Shown piece by piece: positions 24,338 to 30,426 of a stretch of 64,000 nt of DNA. Source of the DNA: an uncultured Mycoplasmatota bacterium (GTDB taxonomy: Bacteria; Bacillota_I; Bacilli_A; RF39; UBA660); assembly GCA_900542735.1 (NCBI GenBank), contig UQOS01000003.1, forward strand, positions 1 through 64,000, written 5' to 3'. Made by a program: the position numbers and the translations under genes. Below the pieces are notes generated by a model. It made no database searches. It saw only the letters and a program-made list of their open reading frames with translations, and had not been told where the DNA came from. The first letter of the stretch is position 1; each line of letters starts with the position of its first letter.

Positions 24338-25429
24338 ATGTTTGAAAGTGAAATGATAACTTCTTTCAAAATGGTTTTTATTACTTTTATTGTTAGTGCC
24401 TTAATTATGCCTATTATGAAAAAAATAGCACATCATATAGGGGCCATTGATATTCCAAGACAAGATGAAGGTAATAGACATATTCATAAAAAACCAATTC
24501 CTAAATTAGGTGGTGTTGGTATCTTTTTAGCCTTTTTATTTGGTTATATGTTATTTGGCCAACACAGTATTAAAATGAATGCTATTTTAATAGGAAGTTT
24601 TATTATTATTTTAACAGGAATGATAGATGATATTAATGATTTAAGGGCATCACGCCAATTAATAGCTCAATTTTTAGCTGCATCAGTTATTGTATTTTAT
24701 GGTGGTATTGTTTTAACAGATATAACGGCGTTTGGACTTCATATTGAATTTGGTATTTTTTCAAAATTAATGACGATATTATTTATAATTGGTTGTATTA
24801 ATATTATCAATTTTACAGATGGTTTAGATGGCTTAAGTGGTGGAGTAACTTCTATTTTTTATATTACTACTGCGATTATTTGTTTTTATCAAGGAAGACT
24901 TGGAACTTTGGAAATGACTTTAACTTTATTAATGTTAGGTGCAACACTTGGTTTCTTAGTTCATAATTTTTATCCAGCTAAAATCTTTGCCGGACAGTGC
25001 AGTATGTTTATGGGATTTATGATTTCCATTATTTGTTTATTAGGTTTTAAAGGGACAGCTCTTACATCACTATTTGTACCACTAGCAATTCTAGGATTAC
25101 CAATTCTAGATACTCTATTTGCAATTATAAGAAGAACATTAAAGGGTCAACCAATATTTAGTGCTGATAAATCACATATCCATCATCAAATATTAGGTAT
25201 GAATTTTTCACACAGAGCAACTGTTTTAATTGTTTATTTAATTAATATACTATTTGCACTCACTTCAATTTTCTATGTGTTAAAGGACCCATTGGCTGCC
25301 AAAGTAATTTATGTTATTCTCACAGTAATTGTAGTATGGTTTGTTTGTTATACTAATATTATTACTGAAAAAAAACCACCAAAGCTAAAAGATATAAAAA
25401 ATAAAATACATAAAAGGAAAAAGAAGTAG
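24338..25429 (+). CDS. tagO: Undecaprenyl-phosphate N-acetylglucosaminyl-1-phosphate transferase (TagO/WecA type)
   Basis: Integral membrane enzyme that loads GlcNAc-1-phosphate (or a related sugar) on undecaprenyl phosphate, starting wall teichoic acid or surface polysaccharide synthesis. Family motifs are GAIDIPRQDEGNRHIHKKPIPKLGG, GMIDDINDL (catalytic aspartates), NFTDGLDGLSGG and ADKSHIHHQIL near the end. About ten hydrophobic helices in 363 aa. It has an extended -10 promoter (TGGTATAAT near 24309) and a GAGGTGG site. Sugar specificity cannot be read from sequence. It is followed by the agr genes. Confidence 0.92.
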   Translation: MFESEMITSFKMVFITFIVSALIMPIMKKIAHHIGAIDIPRQDEGNRHIHKKPIPKLGGVGIFLAFLFGYMLFGQHSIKMNAILIGSFIIILTGMIDDINDLRASRQLIAQFLAASVIVFYGGIVLTDITAFGLHIEFGIFSKLMTILFIIGCINIINFTDGLDGLSGGVTSIFYITTAIICFYQGRLGTLEMTLTLLMLGATLGFLVHNFYPAKIFAGQCSMFMGFMISIICLLGFKGTALTSLFVPLAILGLPILDTLFAIIRRTLKGQPIFSADKSHIHHQILGMNFSHRATVLIVYLINILFALTSIFYVLKDPLAAKVIYVILTVIVVWFVCYTNIITEKKPPKLKDIKNKIHKRKKK

Positions 25430-25450
25430 TACCCAATATACTACTTTTTT
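25424..25450 (+). terminator. Hairpin terminator close to the agrA start
   Basis: AAGTAGTA (25424-25431) and TACTACTT (25439-25446) then TTTT. The agrA ribosome site (AGGAGGAG) begins about 7 nt later, so there is no room for an agrA promoter in between. Confidence 0.8.
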
Positions 25451-25467
25451 CTAATTAGGAGGAGTCT

Positions 25468-26223
25468 ATGTTAAATTTTATTATTTATGAAGATGAAAAA
25501 AAGTTTAGAGAAAAATATATCTCAGTTATTTTAAGATTATTAGGTAGTAAAAAAATTGCTTATAAGATCATAGAGTATGATAAGTATGAATCTGGTATTA
25601 TTACGAATCTAAAAAAACTTATTGGAAAGAAAATATTTATTTTTGATATTGAAGTACCAGATAAGTCAGGACTAGATTTAGCACGTGAAATAAGAAATAG
25701 TGGTGATTGGAGTAGTCCTATGATTGTAGTAACAACGCATGAACACTTAAAAAATGCCACTTTTACTAGTAGAATGTTAATGCTAGACTTTATTTCTAAG
25801 TTTTATAATTGTGAAGAAAATTTAAAATCAGCTTTACTAGTAGCTTTAGAAATTGTCGATAATCAACATTCTTTGAATTTTCAATACAATGGTGAATTAG
25901 TACAAATACCATTTGATGATATTTTATTTATCGAAAAGAATGTAGATGATTTATATTCAACTGTAGTTACAAGGCATGATAGATATATTATCAAACAAAC
26001 AATTAGTAAAATTGAAAAGGACTTAAGTCAAGATGAAAGATTCTTTAAAACACACAGAAGTTGTATTGTAAATGTAGATAAGATTACAAGTGTGGAATTA
26101 AGAGAATGCATCATTCATTTTGGACATACTGAGATAATATCATTACTATCTAGAGAAAAGAAAAATGAATTAAAAGCATTATTAAGTAAAAAAGGTGTAG
26201 TAATAAAGGATGGTGTAAGATGA
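25468..26223 (+). CDS. agrA: LytTR response regulator, AgrA-like
   Basis: Cytoplasmic DNA-binding response regulator of a peptide quorum-sensing circuit. The receiver domain (residues 1-125) has acidic Glu8-Asp9-Glu10 and phospho-acceptor Asp60 in IFIFDIEVPDKSGLDLAREIR. The C-terminal LytTR domain (about 140-245) shows DDILFIEKNVDDLYSTVV and FFKTHRSCIVNVDKI, typical of AgrA. The stop overlaps the start of agrC (ATGA). Together with agrC and the minus-strand agrB and agrD it makes a full agr set. Its target is probably the agrBD promoter. Confidence 0.88.
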   Translation: MLNFIIYEDEKKFREKYISVILRLLGSKKIAYKIIEYDKYESGIITNLKKLIGKKIFIFDIEVPDKSGLDLAREIRNSGDWSSPMIVVTTHEHLKNATFTSRMLMLDFISKFYNCEENLKSALLVALEIVDNQHSLNFQYNGELVQIPFDDILFIEKNVDDLYSTVVTRHDRYIIKQTISKIEKDLSQDERFFKTHRSCIVNVDKITSVELRECIIHFGHTEIISLLSREKKNELKALLSKKGVVIKDGVR

Positions 26224-27539
26224 AGTTTTTAGAGTTATTCATAGATTCTGCTATTATGTGGACTACATTTTATTTAATTGGAAGAATATTATTTGAAGAA
26301 ACAAAAAAAACCAATTACATTAAATTAGTTCCTATGATTATGCTTTTTTCATACATATTAGCACACATAAATTATGTGAATTCAGAAATATTAAATGGTA
26401 TTATAAAAATTATATGTGTGTATAGTTTGTATTGTGCATTTTATAAAATTATATTTAAAAAAGAACTATCTAAAGTTCTAGTAGCATCATTAATATTATA
26501 TTTATGTCTATGTGCATCAGAAGTAGTAATGGTAATAATTGCAGGAATTGTTTTGGAAATAATGGGTAAACCTATGTCAATTATGAAAAATAGTATTGTT
26601 ATGAATTTTCTTATAGCTTTGTTTGAATATATAATAATTTTTAAATTAAAAGATAAATTGACATCTATCGTTAAAGATAATAATTTAGGTAAAAAAAGTG
26701 GTATCATAGTTATTTTTATTGTATTAATTACATTGGCATTACTAAAATTTAAAATGCCATTATCAAAGTGGAGTATTGATACAGAATTTATAATTACTAT
26801 GATAATATTATTATCGTTTTGTATAGTTGGTATATTTATGATAAAGCAAAACTCAGATATTCAAAAAACAACATCAAAATACCAAAAATTAGTAGACTAT
26901 TCTGATATAACTAATGACCTATTGGAAGATTATAGAGTTATTTCTCATGAACAGAAAAACCAATTGTTAGTAATTAGAAGTTTGTTGGATGATAATTCTC
27001 CTCAAGAATTAGTAGACTACGTAGATGGATTATTAGATAAAAAAGTAGGTTTTAAATATGAATGGATTGGAGATTTGACTCATCTGCCACTATCAGGATT
27101 AAAAGGATTAATTAATTACAAGTTAATTGAGGCAAATTCATTAAAAATTGATACAAACATTTCTATAAGTAAAGACATTGATAAATTAAAATTAAACAAA
27201 TTATCATCAAAACAAAAAGACGAATTATATAGTATAATAGGTGTATACTTAGATAATGCCATTCAAGCAGCAAAAGAAAGTAATAAGAAAGAAGTTAGTT
27301 TGGAAATCTATAAAGAAAATGAAAAAGTAGTTATCGTAATAGCTAATACCTATGATGGAAAGATAGATTTTGAAAAATTAGATAACTATGGTTATACAAC
27401 AAAAGGCAAAAATCATGGAGTAGGCTTGCACTTAGTTAAAAAAATAATTGAGAATGAAGTAATATATTCTCAATCACGTAGTTTATTTGAAGACTATTAT
27501 GTACAGAAGCTAATTATTGATTTATCAGGAATAAAATAA
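26220..27539 (+). CDS. agrC: Sensor histidine kinase, AgrC-like
   Basis: Membrane receptor expected to bind the cyclic autoinducer peptide outside and phosphorylate AgrA inside. Residues 1-215 contain about six hydrophobic helices. The dimerisation/phospho helix has DYRVISHEQKNQLLVIRSLL (His of the HPK10 type). The GHKL ATPase domain shows YLDNAIQAAKES (N box) and NYGYTTKGKNHGVGLHLVKKII (G box). 439 aa, normal. Four-base overlap with agrA gives coupled translation. The order agrA before agrC is the reverse of the classic agrBDCA. Confidence 0.88.
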   Translation: MKFLELFIDSAIMWTTFYLIGRILFEETKKTNYIKLVPMIMLFSYILAHINYVNSEILNGIIKIICVYSLYCAFYKIIFKKELSKVLVASLILYLCLCASEVVMVIIAGIVLEIMGKPMSIMKNSIVMNFLIALFEYIIIFKLKDKLTSIVKDNNLGKKSGIIVIFIVLITLALLKFKMPLSKWSIDTEFIITMIILLSFCIVGIFMIKQNSDIQKTTSKYQKLVDYSDITNDLLEDYRVISHEQKNQLLVIRSLLDDNSPQELVDYVDGLLDKKVGFKYEWIGDLTHLPLSGLKGLINYKLIEANSLKIDTNISISKDIDKLKLNKLSSKQKDELYSIIGVYLDNAIQAAKESNKKEVSLEIYKENEKVVIVIANTYDGKIDFEKLDNYGYTTKGKNHGVGLHLVKKIIENEVIYSQSRSLFEDYYVQKLIIDLSGIK

Positions 27540-27542
27540 AAA

Positions 27543-27566
27543 AGCTACCTAACGGTAGTCTTTTTA
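27543..27566. terminator. Bidirectional terminator between agrC and agrD
   Basis: GCTACC-TAAC-GGTAGT (27544-27559) with T runs on both strands (CTTTTTAT on plus, GCTTTTTTATTTT on minus). It lies right after the agrD stop. Confidence 0.75.
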
Positions 27567-27689
27567 TCTTTCAATCATCTCTTTAGACATTTCAGGTTCA
27601 TCTATAACTAAACATACACAAGCTGAAGTTGCAGCACCAGCAGCTAAGATACCAAGTCCAGAAAGAACCATAGCGAATAATTTTTTCAT
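27564..27689 (-). CDS. agrD: AgrD-like cyclic (thio)lactone autoinducer precursor, 41 aa
   Basis: Short gene 19 nt downstream of agrB. The leader MKKLFAMVLSGLGILAAGAA is an amphipathic, membrane-seeking helix. The core TSACVCLVI follows and then the acidic recognition tail DEPEMSKEMIER, which resembles the DEVEVPKEL and QPEVPK tails of known AgrD proteins. The ring-forming residue should be Cys24; a second cysteine, Cys26, lies inside the ring. The start ATG at 27689 has GGGGAAAA upstream. AgrB is predicted to cut after about Val28/Ile29. Very likely real because of length, motif order and the agrB neighbour. Confidence 0.87.
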   Translation of the reverse strand: MKKLFAMVLSGLGILAAGAATSACVCLVIDEPEMSKEMIER

Positions 27690-27708
27690 ACATTTTCCCC
27701 TTTCACTT

Positions 27709-28314
27709 CTATTTACTAAAAACATACCCCTCATAATTCTTATATGGTAATTTAAACACCCTATAAGTAAGAGGATGTATTAGTACAGCTTCAAGTAACA
27801 TACTACACATAATAACATTTCTTAAAAACATACTATTTGTGTAGAAGTAAAGTAATATATATATAACTGCAACGGTAATTGTTAATAATTTAAATTTAAT
27901 TCTTCTGTTTTTTCTAACAAGAGGTCTTTTTTTGGTATCAGCAGGAGCATATAATAAAAAACATATAAATGTAACTGCTAAAACAAAATATTGAATAACT
28001 AATGGCATGTTGAGATGCAAACAAACATAAGGAAGCCCTATAAATAATAATGAAGAAGCAATCCAGCACATCCAACTTTTAGTAGCATGAATTCCAAATG
28101 CAAATGACCTAAGCCCATTAAAAAATAATAATAATATTACTGCTTCTTTAAATAGTCCTAACAATAAAGAAACAAGTAAAATAACAACAACTTTAGTAAG
28201 AGATAAGTATATAGCTTCTAAACCATACCTGATTTCATCAAGCTTAGAACTATCGTAATCAGGATAAATATCTGTTACTAATTGTAAAGAATGATTGATA
28301 ATAAATTGTTTCAT
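27709..28314 (-). CDS. agrB: Accessory gene regulator protein B (AgrB-like peptidase)
   Basis: Membrane cysteine peptidase that cleaves the AgrD tail and cyclises the signal peptide. The catalytic pair is His76 and Cys83 in GIHATKSWMC, with the same seven-residue spacing as S. aureus His77/Cys84. Four to six hydrophobic helices follow, with the conserved basic loop APADTKKRPLVRKNRRIKFK. ATG at 28314 is chosen (about 201 aa) because GGTGAT lies 8 nt upstream; an in-frame start at 28356 would add 14 residues not typical of the family. Transcribed with agrD, convergent to agrAC. Confidence 0.93.
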   Translation of the reverse strand: MKQFIINHSLQLVTDIYPDYDSSKLDEIRYGLEAIYLSLTKVVVILLVSLLLGLFKEAVILLLFFNGLRSFAFGIHATKSWMCWIASSLLFIGLPYVCLHLNMPLVIQYFVLAVTFICFLLYAPADTKKRPLVRKNRRIKFKLLTITVAVIYILLYFYTNSMFLRNVIMCSMLLEAVLIHPLTYRVFKLPYKNYEGYVFSK

Positions 28315-28374
28315 TTTTGTATCACCATATCTTTCAATGACACTATAACACAACAAAATATCAGAAATTTCGAT

Positions 28375-28435
28375 ATTATATTCAAACGTTTATTTTTGTA
28401 GCTAGATACTAAAAAAGTTAACTAATTACAAACTA
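28375..28435 (-). promoter_or_regulatory. Candidate agrBD promoter with AgrA-type repeats
   Basis: On the minus strand TATAAT (28380-28375) has no good -35, as expected for an activated promoter. Upstream, TAGTT occurs twice 11 bp apart (minus strand, about 28434 and 28423). The role as an AgrA site is a guess. Confidence 0.35.
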
Positions 28436-28436
28436 C

Positions 28437-28464
28437 TTTTACCAAAAACATACAAAAATGAACA
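28437..28464 (+). repeat. 28-bp upstream element, copy 1 (csp promoter)
   Basis: It matches 28840-28867 at 24 of 28 positions and lies exactly 38 nt before the -10 of its csp gene, as the second copy does. GTTAACTA precedes it by 12 nt. Probably a regulator or UP-type site. Confidence 0.6.
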
Positions 28465-28499
28465 ATTCACACAAAAAAATTTAAAATTACCACATCTTT

Positions 28500-28522
28500 T
28501 GCTACAATGAATTTGCGCAATT
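28500..28522 (+). promoter_or_regulatory. Promoter of first cold-shock gene
   Basis: Extended -10 TGC-TACAAT (28500-28508). GCGCAATT follows 7 nt later at the expected start site and recurs as GTGCAATT at the same place in the second copy. The leader is about 60 nt. Confidence 0.6.
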
Positions 28523-28577
28523 AGTGATATCACACTAGCAGTAAGCAGTAAAGAAATACAGAAGGTGAGGTGGCAGT

Positions 28578-28796
28578 GTGAAAGGAAGAGTAAAATGGTT
28601 CAACAATGAAAAAGGATATGGCTTTATCGAATATACAGATAAAGAAGATATCTTTGTTCATTATTCTGCAATCAGACAAGAAGGCTATAAGACATTAGAA
28701 GAAGGCCAGATTGTAGAATTCAAATTACTTGAGACTGAAAAAGGCTTTCAAGCTCTTGACGTCGTAGTTTCAAAAGAACTATCAGCTACCAAATAA
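28578..28796 (+). CDS. Cold-shock protein, copy 1
   Basis: OB-fold RNA chaperone that melts secondary structure in mRNA. RNP1 is KGYGFIEY and RNP2 is DIFVHYS (motifs KGFGFI and VFVHF in the family). The start [10 protein letters not shown] is typical. 72 aa, slightly longer than CspB (67) by a C-terminal tail. The start is GTG at 28578 after GAGGTGG, fitting MKGRVKWF. The gene has its own terminator overlapping the stop codon and shares promoter elements with the second copy 155 nt downstream. Confidence 0.95.
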   Translation: MKGRVKWFNNEKGYGFIEYTDKEDIFVHYSAIRQEGYKTLEEGQIVEFKLLETEKGFQALDVVVSKELSATK

Positions 28797-28809
28797 TGGT
28801 AGCTTTTCT
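28784..28809 (+). terminator. Terminator of first cold-shock gene
   Basis: AGCTACCA (28784-28791) pairs with TGGTAGCT (28797-28804), then TTTCT. Confidence 0.8.
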
Positions 28810-28839
28810 AATGGTAATTTTGTTAACTATTAGTTAAAA

Positions 28840-28867
28840 TTTTACCGAAAACACACGAAAATCAACA
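28840..28867 (+). repeat. 28-bp upstream element, copy 2 (csp promoter)
   Basis: Second copy of the element at 28437. GTTAACTA lies 10 nt upstream (28822-28829) and the -10 is 38 nt downstream, as in copy 1. Confidence 0.6.
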
Positions 28868-28902
28868 GAATAACTAAATTTTATTAAAAATTCTTTTAAA
28901 AG

Positions 28903-28925
28903 TGTTACTATGAAAAAGTGCAATT
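28903..28925 (+). promoter_or_regulatory. Promoter of second cold-shock gene
   Basis: Extended -10 TGT-TACTAT (28903-28911) and GTGCAATT at the start site, aligned base for base with the first promoter (17 of 23 identical). Confidence 0.6.
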
Positions 28926-28950
28926 TTTAAAAAGAAGGAAGTAGAAGTAT

Positions 28951-29169
28951 ATGTTAGGAAAAGTAAAATGGTTCAATAACGAAAAAGGATATGGTTTTAT
29001 AATTGGAGAAAATAATCAAGATGTTATGGTACATTATTCTTGTATCGAACAAAGTGGTTATAAAACCTTACATGAGAACCAATTAGTTGAATATGAACCA
29101 GTTAAAACGAAAAAAGGTTTACAAGCACAAAAAGTAAAACCGGTAAAAGATTTAGAAACTATGAGATAA
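28951..29169 (+). CDS. Cold-shock protein, copy 2
   Basis: Paralogue of the preceding gene with the same length and start ([17 protein letters not shown]). The RNP2 motif reads DVMVHYSC, where the usual phenylalanine is replaced by methionine, which may alter RNA stacking. The C-terminus (KTKKGLQAQKVKPVKDLETMR) is more basic than copy 1. AGAAGGAAG precedes the ATG. Promoter duplicated with the gene, so the pair probably arose by tandem duplication. No clear terminator was found after it. Confidence 0.93.
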   Translation: MLGKVKWFNNEKGYGFIIGENNQDVMVHYSCIEQSGYKTLHENQLVEYEPVKTKKGLQAQKVKPVKDLETMR

Positions 29170-29274
29170 AATAGTTTTTTTCTTTTGTTAAAAAATGTGA
29201 AAATATGTAAAAGCAAGTTAGAAACTTTATTTTAGCTATCAAATATGCTATTATATAGTTGGGAGGGATGATAT

Positions 29275-29805
29275 ATGGATATCATTATCAGAGGAAGTAA
29301 ACTTGAAATAACAGAAGCTATGGAATCTTATGCAAAGGAGAAAATTAGTAGATTAGAAAAATATCTAGAAAATAGTGATGATACTCACGCTACCATATTA
29401 GTAAAGATTCATGGTCATTTACATATCGTTGAAGTAACCATACCTCTAAAAAACTTCATTTTAAGAGCAGAGGAATCTAAAGATGACTTCTATGCAGCAA
29501 TAGATACAGTAACAGATAAATTAGAAAGACAAATTCGTAAAAATAAAACTAGAATTGCGGCAAAAAAGAATAAAGAAGTAAAAGACTTTGCTTATGACTA
29601 TATTCAAAGTATTGAAGAAGAAAGTGAAGAAAAAATAGTAAAAAGAAAGAAAATAGAAGTAAAACCAATGGACGAAGAAGAAGCAATTCTTCAAATGGAA
29701 CTATTAGGTCATGAATTTTATTTATATAAAGATATAGAAACAGGAGAACCTGCTGTTATCTATAAAAGAAAAGATGGAGATTATGGAATTATAGAAGCTG
29801 AATAG
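29275..29805 (+). CDS. hpf: Long-form ribosome hibernation promoting factor
   Basis: Binds the 30S decoding region and joins two 70S ribosomes into inactive 100S dimers in stationary phase. The N-terminal beta-alpha domain (residues 1-100: MDIIIRGSKLEITEAMESYAKEKISRLEKY) is followed by a charged linker. The C-terminal dimerisation domain is KPMDEEEAILQMELLGHEFYLYKDIETGEPAVIYKRKDGDYGIIE. 176 aa, normal for the long form. GGGAGGGATG precedes the start. It lies upstream of secA as in many Firmicutes, with one GNAT gene between. Confidence 0.96.
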   Translation: MDIIIRGSKLEITEAMESYAKEKISRLEKYLENSDDTHATILVKIHGHLHIVEVTIPLKNFILRAEESKDDFYAAIDTVTDKLERQIRKNKTRIAAKKNKEVKDFAYDYIQSIEEESEEKIVKRKKIEVKPMDEEEAILQMELLGHEFYLYKDIETGEPAVIYKRKDGDYGIIEAE

Positions 29806-29820
29806 GCTTCTTTTTCTTTA
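29793..29820 (+). terminator. hpf terminator
   Basis: AGAAGC (29793-29798) and GCTTCT (29806-29811) followed by TTTTCTTTA. Confidence 0.75.
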
Positions 29821-29860
29821 TTAAATAACGATTTTTTGATATTATAATACTGGTGATTAT

Positions 29861-30337
29861 ATGGAAATATTTTTGAAAGATTTAAAACTAGAAAGAGTTA
29901 ATTTTTTTGATGAAGAAAAGATAAATTATATAGAAGGATTATTAGATGATGAATTAATTAAAAAGTATTTAGGCTATTTAAAAGATGGAATATCAATTAG
30001 TAAAAATATAGGGTATTTAAATTCACATTATGTTGTAAAACGTGGTTCAAACAATGTAGGTTATCTATATCTTAGTCCACCATTTATCAAAGATAAAAGG
30101 ACTTCATCAGAAATAAGATATGCTATAGACTCATTATATAGACAAAGTGGTTTAGGTAATCTATTAGTAAAGGAAATTAGTGATTATATTCTAGAAAACG
30201 AAAATATCGATTCTCTAGTTGCCATTATTCAAAAACAGAATTTAATCTCCAAACATATAGTAGAAAATAATGGTTACATACAAGATGGAGAAGATATAGA
30301 TGGTTTGATTTTTGAAAAGAGTAGTTTTAGGCGATAA
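29861..30337 (+). CDS. GNAT family acetyltransferase
   Basis: Probable N-acetyltransferase using acetyl-CoA; substrate unknown. The acetyl-CoA loop appears as YRQSGLGNLLVKEISDYIL (R/Q-x-x-G-x-G type), preceded by the beta strand SEIRYAIDS and followed by the N-x-x-S helix IQKQNLISKHIVENNGY. About 158 aa, a single GNAT domain. GGTGAT precedes the ATG. Inserted between hpf and secA, separate from hpf by a terminator. Confidence 0.75.
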   Translation: MEIFLKDLKLERVNFFDEEKINYIEGLLDDELIKKYLGYLKDGISISKNIGYLNSHYVVKRGSNNVGYLYLSPPFIKDKRTSSEIRYAIDSLYRQSGLGNLLVKEISDYILENENIDSLVAIIQKQNLISKHIVENNGYIQDGEDIDGLIFEKSSFRR

Positions 30338-30426
30338 TATATACCATAAATTGTAGGTTTCTAGCGGAAAAAACTAGTCATTGAAGTAAATAGTTGGTAT
30401 AATATTAATTACAGGAGAGTGAAACA

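Noticed and set aside
28314..28356. Longer AgrB start
   Set aside because: The extra 14 residues have no counterpart in AgrB and the ribosome site GGTGAT lies inside them, before 28314.
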